A DNA stretch of 17,619 nucleotides from Flavobacterium psychrophilum (GCA_945866505.1 CAMBHH010000057.1:1-17619); one strand, 5' to 3'; shown: positions 1 to 7,195, counted from the first letter of the stretch. Notes: generated by a model not told the origin, from the sequence alone. A program made the numbers and translations.

Positions 1-686
1 GCAGATTTAATTACCATACCTTTTTGACCCTCATTTGCAGGATATGCTAATCCAGAAAAGTTAGCATCGCTAGATCCTAGCCAGGTACTATTCTGCCAAG
101 AGAGCGAATTCAAAAAGGTGCCTGAAGCATCCGAAATATTATATATTTGGATATCAAGATCTGAAATAGCTTGCGAACCACCTTCTCCATCACTTGCGAT
201 ATTATCACCTGTAATGGCAGCTGAATTGCTAGTAAAGGTCAAAGTAGGAGTCGTATTAAGTAAAACACCAACACTACCTATTGTAACATTACCACCACAA
301 TCGGATAATGGTGCATCAGCAATAAATGGCAAATAATCACCGCTTGGTGGAGTATCTGCATTTGAAATAAAGTAATTGTAAGGTTGCCCGCCATAAGCCA
401 CAACCCAAGCATTTGAGCTTAAACCGGTTTGTGCCGGAGTTTCGTAATAAAGGGTTGCCTCTAATGGAATGTTGGAACCTTGATAAAATCCTATCACATT
501 GGCATTGTAATAAACAGGCTTGCCATTATAGGTTGGTAAATCGGGGAAAGTTCCTTTGTATAGCGTATCGGAACCTGTAATGCATGAGCCAGTAATGCTG
601 ATGTCTTGCGCATTTACCTTGAATGCACCAAACGTTACCAAGCATAGTATTAAAATGCTGGTAAGTGATTGTTTGATTTTTTTCAT
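1..686 (-). CDS. Exported protein of unknown function, N-terminal part (runs off the left edge)
   Basis: An open frame starts at the ATG complementary to 684-686 and stays open for 228 codons to the window edge, so the C-terminus is missing. The product begins MKKIKQSLTSILILCLVTFG and has a typical Sec signal peptide ending in VNA-QD near residue 26. The mature part is rich in Thr, Ser, Gly, Asn and aromatic residues with few charges, a composition usual for Bacteroidota surface or adhesin-like proteins. I recognise no specific domain in the visible part. The neighbouring T9SS cargo genes make T9SS export plausible, but the C-terminal sorting domain that would prove it lies outside the window. 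An imperfect promoter -7 element (CACTTTTG on the minus strand, 841-834) lies about 150 bases upstream. Confidence 0.85.
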   Translation of the reverse strand, partial: MKKIKQSLTSILILCLVTFGAFKVNAQDISITGSCITGSDTLYKGTFPDLPTYNGKPVYYNANVIGFYQGSNIPLEATLYYETPAQTGLSSNAWVVAYGGQPYNYFISNADTPPSGDYLPFIADAPLSDCGGNVTIGSVGVLLNTTPTLTFTSNSAAITGDNIASDGEGGSQAISDLDIQIYNISDASGTFLNSLSWQNSTWLGSSDANFSGLAYPANEGQKGMVIKS

Positions 687-741
687 AGTTTACTTGTTGT
701 TTTTCCTGCTCTTACTGCTTCGCAGGGCTTGCCATATTTAA

Positions 742-769
742 TTATGAGTTATGGGTTATGAGTTATGGG
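742..769. repeat. Heptamer tandem repeat, TTATGRG x4
   Basis: Two exact copies of the 14-mer TTATGAGTTATGGG lie head to tail, and each is itself two near-identical heptamers. The block sits in the 5' leader of the exported-protein gene that starts at 686. No function can be assigned from sequence. Confidence 0.8.
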
Positions 770-889
770 TTTTAAACCTGCTAATAAAAATAGTCATGTT
801 GTTTGTATTTATGGTTAATAAATAAATCCGCTACAAAAGTGTGTGTTATTAGAGTGTTGCTGTAATATCGGCGGTGTTCGGACAATTAA

Positions 890-952
890 TTGTGCGAATG
901 ATTCCGCCAACTGCAGAAGCGATTCGTGCAATTGTATGGTTGATTCGGACAA
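890..952. repeat. Degenerate 21-bp tandem repeat, three copies
   Basis: Copies lie at 890-910, 911-931 and 932-952. On the minus strand each reads TTG, two or three variable bases, CGAATC or GGAATC, seven variable bases, CAA or CAG. Read in one minus-strand frame they give a heptapeptide series (LSESTIQ, LHESLLQ, LAESFAQ). That frame has a TAG near 1013 and no convincing start, so I do not call a gene. The plus-strand frame open at 843-1043 over the same stretch resembles nothing I know and is treated as chance. From 953 to 1145 I see only AT-rich sequence. Confidence 0.7.
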
Positions 953-1145
953 AGAAGGAATACAAAAAAACGAAGTAAATAATGCCAAACCTAGCGCGGT
1001 TGAAACGATAGGGGTGTTCTATTTAAAACGTTTAGCGCCATAAAATTATTTGCTTATAACAAAAGAAAAGAAAAATTATTAATTTAACAACTGTTTATGT
1101 GATGATTTAATAATTTAATAATCTAATAATTTATAATCTTATTCT

Positions 1146-1270
1146 TTAGTAGGACAAATAAACAATAGCACCTGGATAAACACCCCGACACAATTGGAGT
1201 GCTACCCATAAAAACAGCATTTTAACCTTTGTCAAAGTTACAATTACTTTGTAAAAACTTTGACAAAGGT
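1146..1270. repeat. Non-coding repeat, copy 1 (related to 1754-1861)
   Basis: This copy begins with the 17-mer TTAGTAGGACAAATAAA, which recurs exactly at 1754-1770, and ends with GACAAAGGT, which recurs at 1853-1861. Between these ends the copies share AGCACC, CAATT, ATAGCA/ACAGCA-like patches and a stem-loop, with indels. Both copies lie in minus-strand upstream regions: this one upstream of the exported-protein gene, the other upstream of the T9SS fragment. Confidence 0.7.
1226..1269. repeat. Perfect 14-bp inverted repeat with 16-base loop
   Basis: CCTTTGTCAAAGTT (1226-1239) is exactly complementary to AACTTTGACAAAGG (1256-1269). Each arm contains CCTTTG, which resembles the Bacteroidota -7 element (TAnnTTTG), one facing each way. 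The structure could be a stem-loop in RNA or a binding site. There is no U-run after it, so it is not an ordinary terminator. Confidence 0.8.
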
Positions 1271-1297
1271 GTTAGAGCTTCAATACTAGTAAAAACA

Positions 1298-1338
1298 AAA
1301 ATCCCCAACATCCCAAAATTTGGGAGCGGGGATTTTTT
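1298..1338 (-). terminator. Nested hairpin terminator, possibly bidirectional
   Basis: The outer stem AAAATCCCC (1298-1306) pairs with GGGGATTTT (1328-1336). Inside it TCCCAAA (1311-1317) pairs with TTTGGGA (1319-1325). T-runs lie on both sides, so it could work in both directions. On the minus strand it lies just after the T9SS-fragment stop codon at 1374. Confidence 0.75.
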
Positions 1339-1373
1339 AAGTAGTAAAGTAATTAGTCTATAACAGACTTGCG

Positions 1374-1583
1374 CTATTTTTTTACAACACGAACTGTTTT
1401 TACATTTTCGCCTTGTTTAACAATCAAATTATAAACACCGGCGGGATATCTTGAACCTAATTCCACTTCGTTGCTTTGTATTTTTACGCTCGAATCAACT
1501 ATGACGGATTGCAATTCTCGATCTGGCGTGCTAATTTTTATCCGTTTAGTTAAAAAATAGTCCGCTGTTATTTGGGAAAGCAT
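1374..1583 (-). pseudogene. Orphan T9SS C-terminal sorting-domain fragment
   Basis: The 69-residue frame ends with ELGSRYPAGVYNLIVKQGEN followed by VKTVRVVKK. That is the classic end of a type A T9SS sorting domain, normally the last 70-80 residues of a large secreted protein. Here nothing precedes it: an in-frame TGA lies just 6 bases before the ATG, and there is no signal peptide or cargo domain. The first 25 residues align only loosely with the expected domain start. I infer the tail of a gene whose upstream part was deleted. It is followed by a terminator (1298-1338) and preceded by non-coding repeat copy 2, whose minus-strand TACCTTTG at 1862-1855 matches the -7 consensus. Translation as a free peptide cannot be excluded. 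Confidence 0.7.
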
Positions 1584-1753
1584 CCTTCAAAAGTACTGAC
1601 AAACGTCATTTTTGTAAGTTTTTTTAGAAAATACCTCTTGCAATTTATGTTGCATTATTAAGTTTTGGGGCTAAAAATAATAATTAAAGTATTAAAGAAC
1701 AAAATTTTGATTAAATTAATCACTATTTATTACCCGCATTTTTATCCTAACAA

Positions 1754-1861
1754 TTAGTAGGACAAATAAAAAAGTAGCACCAGCACAAATTGCTCCGCTA
1801 TTACAATAGCATTTATATCTTTTTAAAAGTTATAATTACGCTTTAAAAATTAGACAAAGGT
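1754..1861. repeat. Non-coding repeat, copy 2 (related to 1146-1270)
   Basis: It shares the exact 17-base left end and the GACAAAGGT right end with copy 1. The internal stem is weaker here (TTTTTAAA / TTTAAAAA). The remaining gap up to 2027 holds an imperfect hairpin (1896-1950) and a cluster of TTGTA/TACAA motifs (about 1965-1995). I see no gene between 1584 and 2027. Confidence 0.65.
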
Positions 1862-1895
1862 ATTTGCTCGTCAGTGATTCTAACTAATGCCTAAT

Positions 1896-1950
1896 GCCGA
1901 GACAATATATAAGAGGCCAACAAATTGTACTCAATATATGGTCTTTCGGC
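1896..1950. repeat. Imperfect inverted repeat
   Basis: GCCGAGACAATATAT (1896-1910) faces ATATATGGTCTTTCGGC (about 1934-1950). The arms pair apart from three extra bases on the right. Possible RNA hairpin or decayed palindromic element; function unknown. Confidence 0.5.
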
Positions 1951-2027
1951 TTAACCATTGTAACATTTTACAATTGGTACAATACATATTGTAAAAAACC
2001 TTCACCACATCTTTTTCTATAAAACAC

Positions 2028-2057
2028 AAAACCCTGCTCTTTTCAGAACAGGGTTTT
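2028..2057 (-). terminator. Intrinsic terminator of the LRR surface-protein operon
   Basis: AAAACCCTG (2028-2036) pairs with CAGGGTTTT (2049-2057), with an extra inner TCT/AGA pairing. It lies about 23 bases past the stop of the small membrane-protein gene on the minus strand. Confidence 0.8.
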
Positions 2058-2079
2058 AGATTTAGAAAACTTTGCTTTC

Positions 2080-2310
2080 TTAGTCTTGAAGTCTAGCGTT
2101 TTGCACTGCTCTTATTTTCAAAAAGGCATACACCACAACTGCTAGTGCTAGTACCCAAATGTAATCCCCAATTGGAGCTCCAGTGTTATCACCACTAGTA
2201 CCTTCCAATGTGTTACCTTCATCGGTAGCACCTGGATCTTGTGCAAATAGAATTACCGTTGAACACAAATAGATAGCAACAATATAGAATTTTAATAGAT
2301 TATTTTTCAT
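2080..2310 (-). CDS. Small exported membrane-anchored protein, unknown function
   Basis: The 76-residue product has a signal peptide (MKNNLLKFYIVAIYLCSTVILFAQ, cleavage likely at FA-QD near residue 23). A short acidic Gly/Asp/Thr-rich linker follows (about 24-48), then a hydrophobic segment (IWVLALAVVVYAFLKI, about 51-66), then a short charged tail. The layout predicts a periplasm-facing linker held by one inner-membrane helix. Small proteins of this kind often follow T9SS cargo genes in Flavobacterium; that is a recollection, not something shown here. Only 21 bases separate it from the LRR protein gene, and the terminator comes right after it, so it is the last gene of that operon. No enzymatic motif is visible. 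Confidence 0.8.
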   Translation of the reverse strand: MKNNLLKFYIVAIYLCSTVILFAQDPGATDEGNTLEGTSGDNTGAPIGDYIWVLALAVVVYAFLKIRAVQNARLQD

Positions 2311-2331
2311 TCTTCTGATTTTTTAAGATTA

Positions 2332-5300
2332 TTAATTCAATACTTTTTTGCTCACTACGCTATTGTCGTCAGCACTTATTTTTACAATCAATACTTGGCG
2401 TACCGCTTTGAGGTTGCTGATTATGGCTGTTGTAGCATTTACATTCTTTTGTTGTGCTATTAATCTTCCTTGTGCATCATATACTGTAATAGTTTTGATG
2501 GCTTTTGATGTTGAGTTTACATAGATAACTCCGTTGTTTTTATACACTTTCACACTGTTGTCGTTGAATGCAGGTGCATCTACTTTCAATGTTTTTTGGT
2601 ATTTCAAACTGAATCTAGCGTTGTCAACTCCCGCAGCAGCTGTAAAGCTATAAGCTCCTGGTTTCAAATCGATTTCTTTTCCGGCAACGGCGTCTACTAA
2701 ATACACCTCTTGGCCTGAGGCAAAAACACCATCAAATGTGTCTAAAGCGATACTGTAATCGCCAGCTACATCCGTTTTGAAACCTAAAGCAACCACATCG
2801 CTAGCATCAAATGTAGGACGCGCTTGGATAACAAATTCTTCGCTATCAATGTTAGAAGTTAAGGCAATTTTACTATCGTTGAAATATTTTCCATCATAAC
2901 CGGCATCCACACCTAGTGTTACGCCATCAATATAGGCAATCATCGCTTGGTTCAAACCACCTTTGGCATCACTTAAGCTCATCCAAACCATAGATTTATC
3001 CGCTACTTTTTTAGTTTTAAAGAATTGATTTTCATTATTGCTAGTTCGCATAGTATTAGTAAACGACAATGTATTTCCTGTCGCTTTTACAATAAATCCT
3101 TGTCCTACTTGAATGGTTCCGTTTGGTGTTATGCCCGTATCTCTAGCATCTCCAACACCAACACCACCAGCATAGGTATAAGTAGCATAAGCTGTTCCTC
3201 CTGCTCCATTGGTTTTTCTCCAGAAATACAATGTACCAGCAGTATCATTGCCACTAAGAAAGGCATCGGCACTTAGGGTAGAAGGGTACGGATTTCCTAC
3301 TGCGTAAAATTTATCGGAATCAAGGTTGTTTAGGGGAATTGTTCCGTTATTAGGTTTACCCGTAAATGCTCCTGTATAAATCAAGGGGTCTATACCTTTG
3401 TAATAATTTGAATTTACGCCACGTTCTGCTGGATTTTCATTTGGCATACGGATTAAATAACCAGTTGCTGTAGCAAAAGGATTTCCAACAGTAGCAGCTG
3501 TGTACAAATTACTAGTAGAATTATAAGTATAAAAACGAACTGGTGTTGCTGCCGAGGTCAATGGAGAAAAGTTCAACAAAGTTTGATCTCCCGTAAATGG
3601 CGAAGACCACATCGTGTAATCTAAACGTTTCAAAAGATTGCTATCGCGTTTGATGGTAATGTTACCCGTGTTGTCATTTGTCGTTCCCGACTGAATCAGA
3701 TTAGCGTTGTTTTCGAAAGTCAAACTTGCTGTAGCGGCTACCGTCACTGCACCAGAAACGGTATAATTAAATCCTGACGGAACGGTTACAATTGCAGTAC
3801 CGTTTACTTCTACACTTGCAGCTGTTAGCTGGGTAGCCTGAGCGTAATTGCCTGTGAAAATTGCTGTTTTTGTAGCATCTGGTATGCCATTACTCCAGGC
3901 GGTTCCGTTCCAAGTGGTGTTTGATGCCACTATAGGTGCGAAATCCTTCCAAACAGTAGCCCCTCGATAAGCATCTACACTACCAGCAGGCACTGTTAAA
4001 CTACAAGCACCTATGTTTACACCTCCAAAAACATTTGGACTTATTCCTAATGGTTGCGTAAGATTACAAGTAACCGATGTTACAGAACAACTATTAAAAG
4101 CATATTCACCAATGTAAGTTACCGAGTTTGGAATTGTTAGCGATGTTAAATTAGTACAATATACAAAAGCAAAGGCATGAATAGCTGTTACAGAGTTTGG
4201 AATTGTTAGCGATGTTAAACTCTGACAAAAGGAAAAAGCATTTGGATTAATAACTGTTACCGAATTTGGAATCGCAACTGATAATAAACCTGAATATTGA
4301 AAAGCATTATTATCAATGAGGGTTACCGAGGTTGGAATTGTAAACGCTGTTAAACCGGAACAAAATTTAAAAGCACTATTACCAATGTTCAATACTGAGT
4401 CTGGAATAATTACCGATATTAAACCAGAACAACCGTTAAAAGCATTCTGACCAATACTAGTTACCGAATAACTACCACAAGCATTACTCACCGTGGCTGG
4501 AATAGTAACAGCGCCGCTTGCGCCTGAATTACTACCAACAGCAACAGTATTTGTTCCTGTAACCACATAATTAAGATTATTAAAAGTAAAACTTGTAGGA
4601 GGTGTTGTAATCGTTAAATCTAACTTCTCTGTTACACAATTTGTCGTTGTTCCTGTATAAACACCAGATGTAGTATAGGTTTGATTGTTGTGTGCCCAAG
4701 TATAGCTAGTGCAAGCCGATATGGTTGTAGTATTATCTATTGCGCCTGAACAAACTATAGGAGAAAAATTCTGCCACACAGGAGCCGCTTGATAATCACT
4801 AACACTAGCAGCAGGCACTGTTAAACTACAAGCACTTTGGTTAGAATTTTGAAAAACATTTGCATTTATAGTTAGTGGTGTTGTTACATTGCAAATAACC
4901 GATGTTAGACTAGAACAATCTGAAAAAGCATAATCTCCAATGATCGTTACCGTGTTTGGAATAGTTATCGATGTTAAACCAGTACATCTACCAAAAGTAT
5001 TATAAGAAATACCAGTTACCGAGCTTGGAATAATAACCGATGTTAAACTAGAACAAGCTTCAAAAGCACTATCACCAATGCTAGTTACCGAGTTTGGAAT
5101 TGTTACAGCTGTTAGACTAGAACAAACATAAAAAGCATAATCTTTAATGCTAGTTACCGCATAAGTAGTACTATCGTAGCTAACTTGTGCAGGTATTGTA
5201 ACAACTGCTGTTGCTTGCTGGATTTGATATGCAACTTCTACTGTATCTGGAGAAGTAACATTGTACTTTAAACCACCAAAAGTGAAAGTTTGTGCACCCG

Positions 5301-5352
5301 CCTGCTGCCAACCTAGAGTGACAAACAGCAGTAAAAAAATAATTTTTTTCAT
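2332..5352 (-). CDS. BspA-like leucine-rich-repeat surface protein with T9SS sorting domain
   Basis: This 1006-residue protein has a signal peptide (MKKIIFLLLFVTLGWQQAGA, cleaved before QT). Two blocks of LRR_5/BspA-type repeats lie at about 46-155 and 280-430, with the recurring pattern SLTSLTIPNSVTxIGxxAFxxC. Each block ends with a related segment (SLTVPAxSVxxYxxAxVW). A long middle region follows (about 480-930), beginning WNGTAWSNG and containing VGNPYPSTL and GTIQVGQGFIVKA, a combination common in Flavobacteriia T9SS cargo. The last ~70 residues (ITVYDAQGRLI ... SKKVLN) are a type A T9SS sorting domain. The protein should cross the inner membrane by Sec and the outer membrane by T9SS, then stay on the surface or be released. 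BspA-type LRRs usually bind proteins or surfaces; the ligand is unknown. Its ATG overlaps the stop of the preceding small ORF (ATGA). Confidence 0.93.
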   Translation of the reverse strand: MKKIIFLLLFVTLGWQQAGAQTFTFGGLKYNVTSPDTVEVAYQIQQATAVVTIPAQVSYDSTTYAVTSIKDYAFYVCSSLTAVTIPNSVTSIGDSAFEACSSLTSVIIPSSVTGISYNTFGRCTGLTSITIPNTVTIIGDYAFSDCSSLTSVICNVTTPLTINANVFQNSNQSACSLTVPAASVSDYQAAPVWQNFSPIVCSGAIDNTTTISACTSYTWAHNNQTYTTSGVYTGTTTNCVTEKLDLTITTPPTSFTFNNLNYVVTGTNTVAVGSNSGASGAVTIPATVSNACGSYSVTSIGQNAFNGCSGLISVIIPDSVLNIGNSAFKFCSGLTAFTIPTSVTLIDNNAFQYSGLLSVAIPNSVTVINPNAFSFCQSLTSLTIPNSVTAIHAFAFVYCTNLTSLTIPNSVTYIGEYAFNSCSVTSVTCNLTQPLGISPNVFGGVNIGACSLTVPAGSVDAYRGATVWKDFAPIVASNTTWNGTAWSNGIPDATKTAIFTGNYAQATQLTAASVEVNGTAIVTVPSGFNYTVSGAVTVAATASLTFENNANLIQSGTTNDNTGNITIKRDSNLLKRLDYTMWSSPFTGDQTLLNFSPLTSAATPVRFYTYNSTSNLYTAATVGNPFATATGYLIRMPNENPAERGVNSNYYKGIDPLIYTGAFTGKPNNGTIPLNNLDSDKFYAVGNPYPSTLSADAFLSGNDTAGTLYFWRKTNGAGGTAYATYTYAGGVGVGDARDTGITPNGTIQVGQGFIVKATGNTLSFTNTMRTSNNENQFFKTKKVADKSMVWMSLSDAKGGLNQAMIAYIDGVTLGVDAGYDGKYFNDSKIALTSNIDSEEFVIQARPTFDASDVVALGFKTDVAGDYSIALDTFDGVFASGQEVYLVDAVAGKEIDLKPGAYSFTAAAGVDNARFSLKYQKTLKVDAPAFNDNSVKVYKNNGVIYVNSTSKAIKTITVYDAQGRLIAQQKNVNATTAIISNLKAVRQVLIVKISADDNSVVSKKVLN

Positions 5353-5537
5353 ATTGTTGTTTTTAAATGGTCAAGAACAATCTTGTTCAAGGTGTGGGGA
5401 TTGTTTGTTTTGAGATGCTCCCCATTTGATGTTGGGATTTGTGCTTGTGCCAGATTCCCCAGAAAAGCAAAAAGAACTGCCAGTCCTAGTGCTTGATGCA
5501 AAAAGAGGTGGTTCTTGAAATGTTGTTGTGGTGTCAT
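5349..5537 (-). CDS. Small signal-peptide ORF translationally coupled to the LRR protein
   Basis: The ATG at 5537 gives 62 residues: MTPQQHFKNHLFLHQALGLA, a hydrophobic stretch VLFAFLGNL, then AQAQ, a plausible signal-peptidase site, and a ~30-residue polar tail. A longer frame from a TTG at 5564 also exists, but ATG is preferred. The stop overlaps the start of the LRR protein gene (ATGA), which suggests coupled translation. I recognise no family. It may be a real small secreted protein, or a leader whose translation feeds ribosomes to the next gene. The hydrophobic stretch plus AQAQ is better than chance, but the evidence is limited. Confidence 0.45.
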   Translation of the reverse strand: MTPQQHFKNHLFLHQALGLAVLFAFLGNLAQAQIPTSNGEHLKTNNPHTLNKIVLDHLKTTI

Positions 5538-5586
5538 TAGTATAAATTTTAAGTTAGAGTACAAACAACCGACAATTTAATTTAGA

Positions 5587-5614
5587 ATCCCATAGGGGGA
5601 AACCCCTGATTTTT
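5587..5614. promoter_or_regulatory. Dyad AGGGGG-AAA-CCCCT, copy A (candidate operator)
   Basis: The core at 5594-5607 is flanked by ATCCCAT on one side and GATTTTT on the other. The same core and flanks recur at 7060-7088. Copy A's centre lies about 63 bases upstream of the ATG at 5537 of the LRR operon. It could be a regulator binding site or a small dispersed palindrome. Confidence 0.5.
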
Positions 5615-5647
5615 AATTCTTTTTAATAATTCTACGATTAACCCATT

Positions 5648-5680
5648 AACCCTGTTAGGGTTTGAAACCCTAACAGGGTT
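5648..5680. repeat. 33-base near-perfect palindrome
   Basis: AACCCTGTTAGGGTTT (5648-5663) and AAACCCTAACAGGGTT (5665-5680) are exactly complementary, with a single G between them. It lies in non-coding DNA and is not followed by a T-run. It resembles the REP-like palindromes common between genes in Bacteroidota genomes. Confidence 0.85.
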
Positions 5681-5682
5681 GG

Positions 5683-5874
5683 TGAGCTCGGTTTTCTTGA
5701 AATCCTCGAGTTTTAGAATGAACTGAGGTCAGTTTGCTCGAAATCCTCGAGTTTTAGAATGAACTGAGGTCGGTTTGTCCGAAATCTTCGAGTTTTGGAA
5801 TGAACTGAGGTCGGTTTGCTTAAAATCTTCGAGTTTTGGAATGAACCGAGGTCGGTTTGCTCGAAATCCTCGAC
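5683..5874. repeat. 41-bp tandem repeat array, about 4.7 copies
   Basis: The unit begins AACTGAGGTCGGTTTGCTCG, continues AAATCCTCGAGTTTTAGAATG, and starts at 5721, 5762, 5803 and 5844, exactly 41 bases apart. A partial copy precedes it (from about 5683) and the last one is cut at about 5874. Copies differ at a few bases (CTC/TTC, TAG/TGG, ACT/ACC). I see no open frame of interest through the array. It sits between the divergent LRR operon and the DUF6261-like gene. Confidence 0.9.
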
Positions 5875-5964
5875 TTAAAATTTAAGCAATAGTTATTAAC
5901 CTGAACTCGATTGATATTGAAAAGTTTATATGACTGTCCGTTACGAATACTAAAAGAAAGCCTT

Positions 5965-6042
5965 GCCACAGATTTCACAGATTTCACAGATTTTTTCAAA
6001 GTTATATTTCTAAAATCCGGGTGAATCCTTTAAATCTGTGGC
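5965..6042. repeat. CACAGATTT-type inverted repeat
   Basis: GCCACAGATTT (5965-5975) faces AAATCTGTGGC (6032-6042), an exact 11-base match. The left arm is followed by two further CACAGATTT-like copies in tandem. This resembles a dispersed intergenic element I associate with Bacteroidota genomes. From 6043 to 6222 I see AT-rich leader sequence only, with a weak promoter-like TTTTG, 21 bases, TAATTTTA just upstream of the next gene. Confidence 0.75.
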
Positions 6043-6222
6043 TAAAAATAAAGCACTAGTACAAGTTAAGGAGAGTCATAAAAGTTTAAACCACTTTACT
6101 ATTTTCGAAATACTTCGATACCCTTAAAAAAATGAGTAGTTAATTAAATCACAAATTTTGGTTTTGGATTCCTAGAGTACTTAATTTTAGGATTCAATTA
6201 TTAACTCCTAAAAAACGTAAAA

Positions 6223-6969
6223 ATGAAACAACTTTACAATTTAAATCTAACCAAATTGACCATTCTTGAATTTGGGCAACACGTGAAAAGTGTTACTAAA
6301 AACATCAATCAACTGGGCACTATCACCGACTCTGTTTTGCTCGAATACTTGGCTACTAGCAAGCAACAATTGGAGGCCTACGACCTTGCGATGCTTCAAA
6401 TTCGGAAGAGCGATGAAACCGCCAAAATTGTTGCAGCCGATGATAAACGAGACCGCGCTATAAGCGCATTCCAACGCCAGCTCAGTGTGTTTGAATTATC
6501 TGAAAACCCCGACGAAGTGTTGGCTTTTGAGAGTCTCAACACCGTATTAAAAACCTACAAAGGATTGCAATCTTGGAATTTTGAAGAAGAAACCAACGGC
6601 ATAGTAAACTTGCTTAGCGATTTAAACAACAGTAAATACCAACCATTGATAGTTGCGCTCAATATGACTGCATTTGTAACCCGACTTACCGATGCTAACA
6701 ACGGTTTTATAACCTTGTTTGATATCAGGACGCAAGAAGTGGCAGGCAAAGTGGTTTATGATACTAAGACTTTAAGAGCTACCGCCAAAAGCACTTATTC
6801 AGATATGACGGATTATGTACTAGCGATGGCAAAAGCTAAAAACAATGATGAGTTTAACAAAACGCTCGATGTGATCAACGCTGTTCGCAAATATTATGCG
6901 GACTTGCTCTCTAAACGCAAACCTGCAACGACCACCACGCCAGTAGAAGAAATTCCGCCAATGAATTAA
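6223..6969 (+). CDS. DUF6261-like protein, unknown function
   Basis: The 248-residue protein begins MKQLYNLNLTKLTILEFGQH. It has no signal peptide and no membrane segment, and is predicted to be mostly helical and cytoplasmic. Its size, N-terminal pattern and helical character match the Bacteroidota-restricted DUF6261 family as I remember it. Members often end, as here, in a Pro/Thr-rich tail (KPATTTTPVEEIPP). No catalytic motif is visible and no function is known to me. The ATG is the first in the frame and follows an A-rich leader (CCTAAAAAACGTAAAA). It is a single-gene unit closed by a strong terminator at 6988-7022. Confidence 0.85.
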   Translation: MKQLYNLNLTKLTILEFGQHVKSVTKNINQLGTITDSVLLEYLATSKQQLEAYDLAMLQIRKSDETAKIVAADDKRDRAISAFQRQLSVFELSENPDEVLAFESLNTVLKTYKGLQSWNFEEETNGIVNLLSDLNNSKYQPLIVALNMTAFVTRLTDANNGFITLFDIRTQEVAGKVVYDTKTLRATAKSTYSDMTDYVLAMAKAKNNDEFNKTLDVINAVRKYYADLLSKRKPATTTTPVEEIPPMN

Positions 6970-6987
6970 TTTTGGTCTAGACATAAT

Positions 6988-7022
6988 AACCCTGTTGCAT
7001 CAAAAGAACAGGGTTTTTTTTT
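6988..7022 (+). terminator. Intrinsic terminator after the DUF6261-like gene
   Basis: AACCCTGTT (6988-6996) pairs with AACAGGGTT (7007-7015) across a 10-base loop and is followed by a run of nine T (7014-7022). Confidence 0.9.
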
Positions 7023-7059
7023 GCGGCAATTTTGTTTTGCACAGCCTCTCAAAGAAAAG

Positions 7060-7088
7060 ATCCAATAAGGGGAAACCCCTGATTTTTT
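7060..7088. promoter_or_regulatory. Dyad AGGGG-AAA-CCCCT, copy B (candidate operator)
   Basis: The core AAGGGGAAACCCCT at 7068-7080 has the same flanks as copy A (ATCCAATA left, GATTTTTT right). It ends 12 bases before the -33 box of the kinase promoter and is centred about 68 bases before the ATG at 7142. That is a usual position for an activator or autoregulatory site. Confidence 0.5.
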
Positions 7089-7092
7089 CTGT

Positions 7093-7126
7093 TTTGCTTG
7101 TTTTCTAAACCAATTTGATACATTTG
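7093..7126 (+). promoter_or_regulatory. Bacteroidota-type promoter of the kinase/regulator operon
   Basis: TTTG at 7093-7096 (or TTG at 7098-7100, spacing 18) precedes TACATTTG at 7119-7126, which matches the -7 consensus TAnnTTTG fully. Transcription would start near 7133, just before the ATG at 7142. Confidence 0.6.
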
Positions 7127-7141
7127 TCGGAAATACGTATA

Positions 7142-7195
7142 ATGATGAATCTTACCACAAAAAATTGGCGTCTAAGTTTTGGTGTAGTACTTTAG
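7142..7195 (+). other. Signal-peptide start of the kinase cut off by an in-frame TAG
   Basis: From ATG 7142 (a second ATG follows at 7145) the frame reads MMNLTTKNWRLSFGVVL, then TAG (7193-7195), then continues in the same frame into LLLLNLFWGC of the kinase. Joined, this is a textbook lipoprotein signal: a charged n-region, a hydrophobic core and a lipobox ending FWG-Cys. A single change (for example TTG Leu to TAG) would explain it. Either the sequence carries an error, or the gene is damaged or starts again at TTG 7196. Confidence 0.7.

Noticed and set aside
843..1043. Plus-strand frame of 66 codons with several Cys
   Set aside because: GTG start, no recognisable family, and it runs across a tandem DNA repeat; judged to be chance.
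5683..5874. CRISPR array
   Set aside because: The 41-bp units are repeated in full without unique spacers, and no cas genes are present.
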